This document shows, piece by piece, positions 45,573 through 53,357 of a DNA stretch of 64,000 bases. A model generated the notes under the pieces. The model did not search any database. It was not told where the DNA came from and was given only the letters and a program-made list of their open reading frames with translations. Source of the stretch: Fen-1258 sp964449775 (GTDB taxonomy: Bacteria; Bacteroidota; Ignavibacteria; Ignavibacteriales; Melioribacteraceae); contig CAYVBQ010000021.1 in NCBI GenBank assembly GCA_964449775.1, positions 3,677 through 67,676 on the forward strand, given 5' to 3'. The position numbers and the translations under genes are program-made. The number at the start of each line of letters is the position of its first letter. Within the stretch, counting starts at the first letter, position 1.

Positions 45573-46715
45573 ATGAATTTTGAATTAACCGAAGAGCAAT
45601 TGATGATTCAACAGACAGCACGTGAGTTTGCGGAATCTGAAATTGCACCCTCTGCTGTAAAGCGCGATATAGAAGCAAAGTATCCTACCGAAATTGTTAA
45701 AAAACTCGGTGAACTCGGATTTATGGGAATGATGGTTTCACCGCAGTATGATGGCGCCGGACTCGACACTGTGAGTTATGTTTTAGCAATGATTGAAATT
45801 TCCAAAGTGGATGCGAGTCTCGGTGTAATTATGTCTGTGAACAATTCTCTTGTCTGTTACGGATTGGAAAAGTGGGGAAGTGATTTCATTAAAGAAAAAT
45901 ATTTGAAACCACTTGCGCGCGGTGAAAAACTTGGAGCGTTTGCTCTTTCAGAACCCGAAGCCGGAAGCGATGCTACACATCAACAAACTTCTGCGGTTAA
46001 AGATGGAGATCATTGGGTTATTAACGGAATGAAAAACTGGATCACCAACGGGACATCTGCTGATTATTATTTGGTTGTAACTCAGACCGATAAAGAGAAA
46101 GCCCATCACGGTATAACAACCTTTTTAGTTGAAAAAGGAACACCCGGTTTTGGACATGGTGTTAAAGAAGATAAACTTGGAATCCGCAGCAGTGATACTT
46201 GCTCGTTGACTTTTGAAAATTGCAGAGTGCCTGAAGAAAATGTTATTTGGGAAGTTGGTAAAGGATTTAATTTTGCAATGAATACTCTAAATGGCGGAAG
46301 AATTGGAATTGCTTCTCAAGCTGTTGGAATTGCAGAAGGCGCACTTGAGGTTTCAACGAAATATGCAAAGATCAGGAAAGCATTCGGAACTGAGATTGCT
46401 CATCATCAAGCTATTCAATTCAAACTTGCGGATATGTCAACTAAGGTTGAAGCTGCAAAACTTTTAACTCTTCAGGCGGCGGCATTAAAAGATGCAGGCA
46501 AAAAACACATTAAAGAATCAGCAATGGCGAAATTGTATGCATCTAAAATTTCAGTTGAATGCGCCCTCGAAGCTATACAAATTCACGGCGGATACGGTTA
46601 TGTGAGAGAATACCTGGTTGAGAGATATTTGCGCGACGCAAAAATTACAGAGATTTACGAAGGAACATCGGAGATTCAGAGAATCGTAATTGCCAGAGAA
46701 TTATTGAAAGACTAA
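45573..46715 (+). CDS. Acyl-CoA dehydrogenase (short-chain type)
   Basis: 380 residues of the FAD acyl-CoA dehydrogenase family. Visible signatures are FALSEPEAGSDATHQQTSA, the FAD/substrate loop, RIGIASQAVGIAEGALE, FGTEIAHHQAIQFKLADM, and the catalytic base region YVREYLVERYLRDAKITEIYEGTSE with Glu in YEGTSE. That closely resembles butyryl-CoA/short-chain dehydrogenases. Electrons would pass to ETF, which is not in the window. The start is the ATG at 45573 after TTGGAG; the frame extends upstream to 45510 without support. The MNT antitoxin gene follows after an AGGAGG that begins in its stop region. Confidence 0.93.
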   Translation: MNFELTEEQLMIQQTAREFAESEIAPSAVKRDIEAKYPTEIVKKLGELGFMGMMVSPQYDGAGLDTVSYVLAMIEISKVDASLGVIMSVNNSLVCYGLEKWGSDFIKEKYLKPLARGEKLGAFALSEPEAGSDATHQQTSAVKDGDHWVINGMKNWITNGTSADYYLVVTQTDKEKAHHGITTFLVEKGTPGFGHGVKEDKLGIRSSDTCSLTFENCRVPEENVIWEVGKGFNFAMNTLNGGRIGIASQAVGIAEGALEVSTKYAKIRKAFGTEIAHHQAIQFKLADMSTKVEAAKLLTLQAAALKDAGKKHIKESAMAKLYASKISVECALEAIQIHGGYGYVREYLVERYLRDAKITEIYEGTSEIQRIVIARELLKD

Positions 46716-46729
46716 GGAGGATGAGATTT

Positions 46730-47041
46730 ATGAATAAGGAATTGAATAAGGCGATCGAGGCTATTAAAGAGATTGCCGATCCCGACAAAATAATTTTGTT
46801 TGGTTCGCATGCTAAAGGGAAATCAAATTTTGATAGTGATATAGACTTGCTTGTTTTGAAAAGAGGAGTTAAAAACCGAAGAGAATTAGCTCAAAAAATT
46901 TATATGAATTTCACTGATATTGGTGCCCCTGTTGATGTTATTGTTGAAGACCCTGTAGAGTTTGAAATAAAAAAGAAAGATCCTTTTCTTATCTATAAAG
47001 AAATAGCTGAAAGCGGTAAGGTTGTGTATGAAAGAAATTAA
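46730..47041 (+). CDS. MNT-type nucleotidyltransferase antitoxin
   Basis: 103 residues with the minimal nucleotidyltransferase motif LFGSHAKGKSNFDSDIDLLV (GSxxxG...DxD) and a third acidic position in PVDVIVEDP. Paired with the following HEPN gene it forms a HEPN/MNT toxin-antitoxin module; in characterised pairs the MNT protein adds AMP to the toxin. AGGAGG (46715-46720) is 9 bases before the ATG at 46730; an ATG at 46721 is too close to it. It overlaps the toxin gene by 14 bases. Confidence 0.88.
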   Translation: MNKELNKAIEAIKEIADPDKIILFGSHAKGKSNFDSDIDLLVLKRGVKNRRELAQKIYMNFTDIGAPVDVIVEDPVEFEIKKKDPFLIYKEIAESGKVVYERN

Positions 47042-47414
47042 GAAAGCTAAGGAATGGTTAGACAGAGCCAAGAGCAATCTTTCGGTTGCAAAATTGGGCA
47101 AAGCTGATGAGTGTATTTTCTATGAAGACTTATGCTTCGAAGCTCAGCAGTCTGTTGAAAAAGCTTTGAAAGCACTTTGCATATACAATCAAATTTCATT
47201 TCCCAAAACACACGATATTTCTTTTTTAATCTCCCTTCTTGAGAAAAATGAGATAGAAGTTTCTGACAGAATTAAAAACGCCAAGAGGTTAACTGATTAC
47301 GCTGTTGAAACTAGGTATCCTGCGGATCTTGAACCAGTAACTGAGAATGAATATAAAACTGTGATTAAAATTGCAGAAGAAGTTTTTGAATTGATTGATC
47401 AAATAATAAAATGA
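47028..47414 (+). CDS. HEPN domain toxin
   Basis: 128 residues of the HEPN helical fold: KKAKEWLDRAKSNLSVAKLG, then YEDLCFEAQQSVEKALKALC and KTHDISFLISLLE. The C-terminal part has ETRYPADLEPVTENEY, the usual HEPN motif region. HEPN toxins of this pair act as RNases through an R-x4-6-H motif; I see no canonical version, so activity may be altered or the motif lies elsewhere. I use the ATG at 47028, after AAGG at 7 bases. It overlaps the YidD-like gene by 4 bases. Confidence 0.85.
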   Translation: MKEIKKAKEWLDRAKSNLSVAKLGKADECIFYEDLCFEAQQSVEKALKALCIYNQISFPKTHDISFLISLLEKNEIEVSDRIKNAKRLTDYAVETRYPADLEPVTENEYKTVIKIAEEVFELIDQIIK

Positions 47415-47833
47415 TTGCTCGACTGTTAATTTCTTTTTTGTTCATAACTGAAATCTCATATGCCCAAACTGACTGGGTGAAGTGGGAGTCTAAGCAAATC
47501 TCTTATGAGATCCCCACTCATCAACAGAACAATTACACAGTTGATAAATCGGGTTTTGGTTTGACAATACTTTCAGTTGTACGAAATGCGTATTACTTTT
47601 TTATTTCTGATCTGGATGGCAACAACTGTGCGTTTTCGCCGTCATGTTCATCATTCTATCTTCAAGCAATTAAGGAAACAAGCATAATTAAAGGTACATT
47701 GATGTTTGCCGACAGATTCACCCGCGATATAAATTTTTTCAAAGGATCAAATCATTATCCTTTATTGTCTTCAAACAAATTTTTTGATCCGGCATCTAAC
47801 TACACTCTTCATTTCGAAAAAATAAAATTCTAA
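47411..47833 (+). CDS. YidD-like protein with signal peptide
   Basis: 140 residues. After an N-terminal hydrophobic signal (LLISFLFITEISYAQ) and about 45 residues of unique sequence, residues 65-110 match YidD, the membrane-insertion efficiency factor: ISDLDGNNCAFSPSCSSFY and KGTLMFADRFTRD. The C-x2-P-S-C-S-x-Y-like pair is intact, but the signature Arg-Cys near its end is RD here, and classical YidD is only about 70-85 residues with an N-terminal amphipathic helix, not a signal peptide. It therefore looks like a secreted YidD homologue. Translationally coupled (ATGA) to the HEPN gene. Confidence 0.75.
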   Translation: MIARLLISFLFITEISYAQTDWVKWESKQISYEIPTHQQNNYTVDKSGFGLTILSVVRNAYYFFISDLDGNNCAFSPSCSSFYLQAIKETSIIKGTLMFADRFTRDINFFKGSNHYPLLSSNKFFDPASNYTLHFEKIKF

Positions 47834-47840
47834 CCCGACC

Positions 47841-48740
47841 GTGATACTATCAAACGCTCAAAAATCATTTTCTGTGAAAAGTAACTCATACTTTATCTTA
47901 CTAATTTTTTTGATAATTCCACTGACAACTAACAACTGTCAACTAACAACTGACAATAACTATTTCTCTCCTTATCACCGATTGAAATTTGGTGACTATC
48001 TATTTAAGGAAAAAGACTACTTGCGTGCCGCTAACGAGTTCAAAGAATATCTAAAAGTCAGCAGTAACGATACCGTTCAATTCAAGTTTGCCAACAGTCT
48101 TTATAAGATTGGCCGATTCACTGAAGCCGCCGATAATTTTAAGGGATTGTTTTTTAGTTCATCGCTCTCGGAAGAAGCTCGATTGATGTTTTATGAATCG
48201 AATTTTTTCAAAAACGATTTCAAGACTTTTCGCCAGCTTACTGAACAAACTAATTATCAGACACTCAAGTACCAGGATGAAATCGAACGGTTAAAATCCA
48301 CAACATACTTTTTTGACGATGCCGTTCTTCCCAATGAAAATGTCTTGCTTAAACATTTCCCGGATTCGGTTCAATCACAATTGTTTCAGTTTTATTATCA
48401 GAAAAAATTTCCGCAGAAAAAAAGTCTAACTACGGCAGCTTTGTTATCAACTCTTATACCCGGTGCGGGAAAAATTTACACCGGAGAAATTGGTGATGGG
48501 ATAACGGCATTAATTACAACAGCATTATCTGCATACTTAGCATATACAAACTTTAAAGCCGATCATCAATTTAGAGCCTGGTTGTTCACAGGTCTTACCG
48601 CATTTTTCTATGGTGGCAGCATTTATGGATCTGCTACCTCAGCACAAATTTATAATACGCGTATCCGCTTCAATTTTGATAGCGAAGTAAAGCTATACTT
48701 CGAACAGAGGGACTATTTTTTACCAAAGATTGATTTCTGA
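47841..48740 (+). CDS. TPR-like membrane protein, related to the next gene
   Basis: 299 residues with a GTG start 7 bases after the YidD-like gene. After a hydrophobic N-terminus (YFILLIFLIIPLTTNN) comes a TPR-like helical region (RLKFGDYLFKEKDYLRAANE). The C-terminal 90 residues have TAALLSTLIPGAGKIYTGEI, two hydrophobic helices and a tail. The N-terminal codons at 47921-47960 are built from CAACTAACAACTGACAA-like repeat units also seen near 50012 and 50262. The domain pair TPR plus PGAGxxYxG membrane helices is shared with 48742-49578. Function unknown; gene order suggests an envelope complex with the YidD-like protein. Confidence 0.7.
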   Translation: MILSNAQKSFSVKSNSYFILLIFLIIPLTTNNCQLTTDNNYFSPYHRLKFGDYLFKEKDYLRAANEFKEYLKVSSNDTVQFKFANSLYKIGRFTEAADNFKGLFFSSSLSEEARLMFYESNFFKNDFKTFRQLTEQTNYQTLKYQDEIERLKSTTYFFDDAVLPNENVLLKHFPDSVQSQLFQFYYQKKFPQKKSLTTAALLSTLIPGAGKIYTGEIGDGITALITTALSAYLAYTNFKADHQFRAWLFTGLTAFFYGGSIYGSATSAQIYNTRIRFNFDSEVKLYFEQRDYFLPKIDF

Positions 48741-48741
48741 G

Positions 48742-49578
48742 ATGAAGATTCGATTAATATACATATCGTTTCTGTTCTTTTTTGCTTTTGTTCTTAAAGG
48801 ACAGGATTATTTGTCTTTACAATTTGATCACGCAAGTAATCTATTCAACCAAAAACGATACTTTGATGCCGTCACTGAATTCAAGCGCTTACTCTTTTTC
48901 GATTCAACCAAATCATATCAGTATGAAGCCAACTTTAAAATAGGCGAAAGTTACAAAGCCGGTGCAAAATTCGATGACGCAATTAGATATTTTTCATTTG
49001 CGGAAATTAACGCTCGCAACGAAGATGAACTCTTTGAATCAAAAACGCAGATCATCCGGACAAATATTCTTCGGCGGACTACCGGCAGGGCTCTTCAGTT
49101 ATGCGATGAGTTGGAAAAGGATGAGCGTTTCAAATATAAGAGAGATACAATAAATTATTGGCGTGGCTGGGCTTTTATGTTTGCCGATGATTGGAAAAGT
49201 GCTGCTAAAATCTTTGCATTAATAAATCCCTATCATGAGCTGAAATTATTGGCTGAAAGTACCGAAAAAGCCAAAGTTTCTGTAACATTTGCAAAGGTAA
49301 TTTCATATATTTTGCCCGGCGCAGGTGCAATCTATTCGGGAAAGTTTTTATCTGGATTAATGTCTTTAGGATGGAATACTCTTACCGGATATTGGACGAT
49401 CAATTCATTCATCGAAAAAAGAGCTTTCGATGGAATTGTTGTTGGAGAACTTTTATGGCTCCGTTTTTACAGAGGCGCTATTCAGAACGCAGAAGATTTT
49501 GCGGTTGAAAAAAATTTAGAGATAGCAAATAAATCTTTACGATTTCTACAGAACGAATATAAGGGCATTGAACCGTGA
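48742..49578 (+). CDS. TPR-like membrane protein, paralogue of the previous gene
   Basis: 278 residues, start at the ATG at 48742, one base after the previous stop. A signal peptide (YISFLFFFAFVLKGQ), then TPR-like segments (HASNLFNQKRYFDAVTEFKR, KIGESYKAGAKFDDAIRYF) and a C-terminal membrane part SYILPGAGAIYSGKFLSGL. It has the same architecture as 47841-48740 but low sequence identity, so the duplication is old. The ACT-domain gene overlaps its end (GTG at 49575), giving a tight chain from 46730 to 50000. Confidence 0.72.
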   Translation: MKIRLIYISFLFFFAFVLKGQDYLSLQFDHASNLFNQKRYFDAVTEFKRLLFFDSTKSYQYEANFKIGESYKAGAKFDDAIRYFSFAEINARNEDELFESKTQIIRTNILRRTTGRALQLCDELEKDERFKYKRDTINYWRGWAFMFADDWKSAAKIFALINPYHELKLLAESTEKAKVSVTFAKVISYILPGAGAIYSGKFLSGLMSLGWNTLTGYWTINSFIEKRAFDGIVVGELLWLRFYRGAIQNAEDFAVEKNLEIANKSLRFLQNEYKGIEP

Positions 49579-50000
49579 AGCTTTCAGAAGATGAAATTAG
49601 GAAAATTACATTCGAAGCAATTAGCGAATTGGGAGATAAAGCCACTCCCGAAGCGGTAAAAGAACTTGTCCGCAAACGTGTTGAAAATATGGGTGGCGAT
49701 TATAAGTTCGAGAAAGGCGATGCCTCCTCGGGACGTGTAATATTAACTTCATTTGGATTGAATCACCCCGGAATTGTTGCAGGTGTTACAAAAGCGCTCG
49801 GTGACGCGAACTGCGATATACAAGACTTAAGCCAAAAACTTCTTGGTGATTTCTTTACTATGATTATGGTGATTGATATTACTTCCTCGCAAAAAGATTT
49901 GAAAGTAATACAAGAGGAGATGAACAAAATCGCCGAAGCGTTAAGAATAAAAATTTATTTGCAACACGAAGATGTATTTAGATACATGCACAGAATATGA
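49575..50000 (+). CDS. ACT-domain protein, UPF0237-like
   Basis: 141 residues. About 50 N-terminal residues (EDEIRKITFEAISELGDKAT) precede an ACT domain: LTSFGLNHPGIVAGVTKALG, NCDIQDLSQKLLGDFFTMIM. ACT domains bind amino acids. UPF0237 ACT proteins are regularly encoded beside PFL/UPF0210 proteins, and such a gene follows at 50293, so the two probably work together; the biochemical role is unknown. Start is GTG at 49575, overlapping the previous stop. Confidence 0.87.
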   Translation: MKLSEDEIRKITFEAISELGDKATPEAVKELVRKRVENMGGDYKFEKGDASSGRVILTSFGLNHPGIVAGVTKALGDANCDIQDLSQKLLGDFFTMIMVIDITSSQKDLKVIQEEMNKIAEALRIKIYLQHEDVFRYMHRI

Positions 50001-50292
50001 AAGTCGTCGGTGGTCTGTTGTTAGTTGTCAATTAATAGATAACGTAGTTCGAAGGGAAGGCAAAATTATATCAAAAGATATTGTTAATATGTTGATGGGA
50101 TTGATTAAGAGTAATTCAGATCGGACATACGAACCTGGAGAAGAATATAATCCATAATATTATCGTGATCATACTCATGATCTTAATCATGATCGCTCCA
50201 AAACCGAGCAAGAACACAATCACGAGCACGAAAATAGAAATTCAATAAGAAAAAACAACTAACTACTAACAACCAACAACTGACAAAATAAT
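50001..50292. other. Repeat-flanked intergenic stretch
   Basis: 292 bases between the ACT-domain and PFL genes. The ends carry inverted copies of a CTAACAACTGACA-like unit (GTTGTTAGTTGTCAA at 50018-50032; CTAACAACCAACAACTGACA at 50265-50284). Between them is a possible relic frame (REGKIISKDIVNMLMGLIKS) followed by a His/Asp/Asn-rich low-complexity stretch from TCATGATCTTAATCATGATC. I could not identify a gene. Confidence 0.4.
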
Positions 50293-51654
50293 ATGCCATA
50301 CGAATTTGAAGAAATACTAGAAACCATCCGAATGACCGAGATCGAACATTTCGATATCAGAACTGTCACGATGGGAATTAGCTTACGTGATTGTCACGAT
50401 CGTAACATCGAAGTGACAAAACAAAAAATATATGATAAAATTCTCCGCTACGGAAAGCAGCACGTAAAATTTGCAAAAGAAGTGGAAGCTCAGTACGGAA
50501 TTTCGATTGCTAACAAACGTATATCTGTTACACCGATATCAATTCCATTTGATGCATGTAATATGGAAGAATTTATTGAAATAGCAAAAACATTAGATCA
50601 AGCAGCAGAAGAAATTGGAATAGATTACATAGCGGGATTTTCAGCTCTCGTACAGAAAGGAATGACTAACGGTGAACGTGAGTTGATCAAAGCAATCCCG
50701 TATGCTCTTTCACAGACAAAACGAGTTTGTTCAAGCGTTAATATCGCATCAACGAAAGCAGGCATTAATATGGATGCGGTAAATATGATGAGCCAGGCAA
50801 TTAAACTTACAGCAGAATTGACGAAAGATAGAGATTCAATCGGGTGTGCCAAACTTGTTGTTTTCGCAAATGCTGTTGAAGATAATCCTTTTGTTGCCGG
50901 TGCCTTTCATGGTGTATCGGAACCTGAAATTGTTCTTAATGTTGGTATCAGTGGTCCAGGTGTTGTTCTCGAAGCGATTCGCGAAGCGGGGAATGTTGAT
51001 TTGCAACAACTTTCGGAAATCATCAAAAAAACAATTTTCAAAATTACACGTGCGGGTGAGCTTATTGGTAGAAAGGTTGCAGAAAAGCACGGAATACCTT
51101 TCGGAATAGTTGATATTTCTTTAGCCCCCACTCCCGCCGAGGGAGATAGTATCGGTGATATCTTAATTGCGATGGGAGTTGAAGACGTTGGCGCTCCCGG
51201 AACAACCGCCGCACTCGCTATGTTGAATGACTCAGTGAAGAAAGCTGGATTGATGGCAAGCTCTTCCGTCGGCGGAATGAGCGGCGCATTTATTCCGGTT
51301 AGTGAAGACATGGCAATGATTCGTGCGGTTCAAGCAGGTAATCTTTCTTTGGAAAAACTAGAAGCTATGACAGCCGTTTGTTCTGTTGGTCTTGATATGA
51401 TTGCGATTCCGGGTGATACACCTGCTACAACAATTGCAGGCATTATTGCCGATGAAGCCGCGATAGGAATCATTAATGATAAAACCACAGCCGTTAGAAT
51501 CATTCCTGCTTACGGAAAAAAAGTCGGCGATATGGTCGATTATGGCGGATTGCTTGGCAAAGCACCGGTTATGGAAGTGCGTACAATTAGCTGCGCCGGT
51601 TTTGTCGGTCGTGGCGGAAAAATTCCTGCACCGATGAGAAGCTTAACAAATTAG
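50293..51654 (+). CDS. PFL family protein (UPF0210)
   Basis: 453 residues, with the family start MPYEFEEILETIRM, then DIRTVTMGISLRDC, PISIPFDACNMEEF, and Gly-rich core segments VLNVGISGPGVVLEA, GIVDISLAPTPAEGDS and PGTTAALAMLNDSVKKAG. UPF0210 proteins resemble pyruvate-formate-lyase-like folds in their database naming, but no radical-Gly motif is visible here, and the function is unknown. The pairing with the UPF0237 ACT protein at 49575 is the standard one. No ribosome binding site is apparent before the ATG. Confidence 0.92.
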   Translation: MPYEFEEILETIRMTEIEHFDIRTVTMGISLRDCHDRNIEVTKQKIYDKILRYGKQHVKFAKEVEAQYGISIANKRISVTPISIPFDACNMEEFIEIAKTLDQAAEEIGIDYIAGFSALVQKGMTNGERELIKAIPYALSQTKRVCSSVNIASTKAGINMDAVNMMSQAIKLTAELTKDRDSIGCAKLVVFANAVEDNPFVAGAFHGVSEPEIVLNVGISGPGVVLEAIREAGNVDLQQLSEIIKKTIFKITRAGELIGRKVAEKHGIPFGIVDISLAPTPAEGDSIGDILIAMGVEDVGAPGTTAALAMLNDSVKKAGLMASSSVGGMSGAFIPVSEDMAMIRAVQAGNLSLEKLEAMTAVCSVGLDMIAIPGDTPATTIAGIIADEAAIGIINDKTTAVRIIPAYGKKVGDMVDYGGLLGKAPVMEVRTISCAGFVGRGGKIPAPMRSLTN

Positions 51655-51670
51655 GAATCGAAAAAGTTTT

Positions 51671-51931
51671 ATGGTAACTCAATCTGTTGATACAAATCCG
51701 GAAGTAGAAAAATTTCAAATTTCTCTTCTTAGAAAAGCGAGTATTGCAAAAAGATTCGCACTGATGCAATCGTTGACTTCAACAACAATCCTACTTTCTA
51801 AAAGAGCGATTGCACGAGCTAACCCGGGATTGAGCAAAAGAGAATTGGATCTACTTTATGTTAAATATCATTATGGCAATAAGCTGGCTGAACAACTTCG
51901 CGATTATTTAATCCGAAACGGTTATGAATAA
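51671..51931 (+). CDS. Small protein paired with a nucleotidyltransferase
   Basis: 86 residues, helical, with basic and hydrophobic residues alternating (SLLRKASIAKRFALMQSLTS, ANPGLSKRELDLLYVKYHYG). I do not assign a family, though the small-protein plus AbiEii/DUF6036-type nucleotidyltransferase order is a recurring two-gene unit in bacteria. It overlaps the next gene by 8 bases. It could be an antitoxin-like partner; this is inference from layout only. Confidence 0.7.
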   Translation: MVTQSVDTNPEVEKFQISLLRKASIAKRFALMQSLTSTTILLSKRAIARANPGLSKRELDLLYVKYHYGNKLAEQLRDYLIRNGYE

Positions 51932-52514
51932 ATCTGATATATCAACAATCTTAGAACCCGTTGTAAAAACGTTTGAAGAATTAGGAGTGTTGTATTATGT
52001 AGGCGGCTCGGTTGCAAGTTCTGCATATGGTATTGCAAGAGCAACGTTAGATGTTGATTTGGTATCTAATTTACAATCTCATCAAGTCAACCTTCTTGTA
52101 GAAAAATTGAAACCGGCTTACTTTATTGATAGCAAGATGATTCTTGATGCGATAAAAACAGGGTCTTCATTCAACATCATTCATCTTGATTCAATGATGA
52201 AGATTGATTTTTTTATTCTGATAGACAAACCATATCCGCAAAAAGCATTTGAAAGGAAAAGAATTGATACTCTTGATGATGAAGCCGACTCAATTAAAAT
52301 GTATCTTTGTTCACCCGAAGACATTATTCTCAACAAACTTGAATGGTATAAAGCCGGAAATCAAGTTTCCGAGCGGCAATGGCTTGATGTGTTGGGTGTA
52401 ATCAAAGTTCAAGGTGATTCCTTAGAATTGGAATACATGAAACGATGGGCGAAAGAATTAGATGTTTTAGATTTGTTAGAGAAAGCTTTAATTGAAGGAA
52501 GTTTTACGAATTAA
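51924..52514 (+). CDS. Nucleotidyltransferase, AbiEii/DUF6036-like
   Basis: 196 residues. The nucleotidyltransferase signature is VLYYVGGSVASSAYGIARAT followed by LDVDLV (the G-[GS]-S...DxD pattern), with the third acidic residue in MKIDFFILID. The C-terminal part (YLCSPEDIILNKLEWYK) is typical of AbiEii/AbiGii-like or DUF6036 proteins, which can be toxins of type IV systems or tRNA-modifying enzymes. The 86-residue partner gene overlaps its start. Cellular role unknown. Confidence 0.78.
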   Translation: MNKSDISTILEPVVKTFEELGVLYYVGGSVASSAYGIARATLDVDLVSNLQSHQVNLLVEKLKPAYFIDSKMILDAIKTGSSFNIIHLDSMMKIDFFILIDKPYPQKAFERKRIDTLDDEADSIKMYLCSPEDIILNKLEWYKAGNQVSERQWLDVLGVIKVQGDSLELEYMKRWAKELDVLDLLEKALIEGSFTN

Positions 52515-52605
52515 CTGTCAGATGCAGAGATCAGGAAAAAAATAAAGTACTATATACTATATACTGTGGAGTGTAAACGGTATACTTTTTTAAAAAGGAG
52601 GACAA

Positions 52606-53211
52606 ATGAGCAAAGGTTTAAAGATCGGTTTGGGGATTCTTGGTTTGATAATTGTTTTTATTATTCTTACCGCATCATGGGCGACTAGAAAATATAATAG
52701 CTTTGTTGGATTGAATGAAAATGTAAAATCCGGTTGGAGCCAAGTTGAAAACGTATACCAACGTAGATCTGATCTCGTCCCAAATTTAGTTGCTACTGTT
52801 AAAGGTGTTGCTAACTTCGAAAAAGAAACCTATACGGCAGTAACGGAAGCGCGCGCAAAGGTCGGACAAATTAAACTTACAGCCGACCAGCTTAGCGATC
52901 CTGCGATGATTCAGAAATTCCAGGCGGCGCAAGATGGTTTAGGAAGCGCTCTATCACGTCTGCTCGTGGTTTCGGAAAATTATCCGCAATTAAAAGCGAA
53001 TGAAAATTTCTTACAGCTACAAGCACAATTAGAAGGAACAGAAAATAGAATTACAGTTGAGAGACAAAAGTACAATACAGTTGCAACAGAATATAATACC
53101 GCAATCAAAAGAATTCCGGGAGTAATCGTTGCAAATTTTGGCGGTTTCAAAGAAAAAGAATATTTCAAAGCAGCTACTGGAGCAGATCAGGCTCCTAAAG
53201 TTCAGTTTTAA
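52606..53211 (+). CDS. lemA: LemA family protein
   Basis: 201 residues: one N-terminal transmembrane helix (IGLGILGLIIVFIILTASW), then the LemA helical domain with YNSFVGLNENVKSGWSQVEN and QRRSDLVPNLVATVKG, and IKRIPGVIVANFGGFKEKEY at the end. LemA proteins are membrane-anchored helical-bundle proteins of unknown function, usually next to TPM-domain (YgcG-like) genes, as here. A strong ribosome binding site AAAAAGGAGG precedes the ATG. Confidence 0.93.
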   Translation: MSKGLKIGLGILGLIIVFIILTASWATRKYNSFVGLNENVKSGWSQVENVYQRRSDLVPNLVATVKGVANFEKETYTAVTEARAKVGQIKLTADQLSDPAMIQKFQAAQDGLGSALSRLLVVSENYPQLKANENFLQLQAQLEGTENRITVERQKYNTVATEYNTAIKRIPGVIVANFGGFKEKEYFKAATGADQAPKVQF

Positions 53212-53258
53212 GAACGTAGAGTGAAGAGTTTAGAATATAGAGTGGACAATTGATGAAT

Positions 53259-53357
53259 GAGGCGTATCTAAAAAGGTCAATTTCGATTTTTTGAATTGTG
53301 AATTTTAACTATAATCAAAACTTTTTCTTAGCATAGGTACCTTTTTAGAGGAGACTC
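53259..53357. mobile_element. MITE-like element, copy A
   Basis: 99 bases from GAGGCGTATCTAAAAAGGTC to GGTACCTTTTTAGAGGAGAC-TC. The ends are imperfect inverted repeats of about 20 bases. Flanks are ATGAAT (53253-53258) and ATGAAA (53358-53363), a 5-of-6 match to a 6-base target duplication. The right end supplies AGAGGAGA just before the ATG of the TPM gene. The second copy at 63456-63596 has a perfect 6-base duplication. Confidence 0.72.

Noticed and set aside
49972..50157. 61-codon frame after the ACT-domain gene
   Set aside because: Starts inside the ACT gene, and part of it comes from repeat units; possibly a relic but not a gene.
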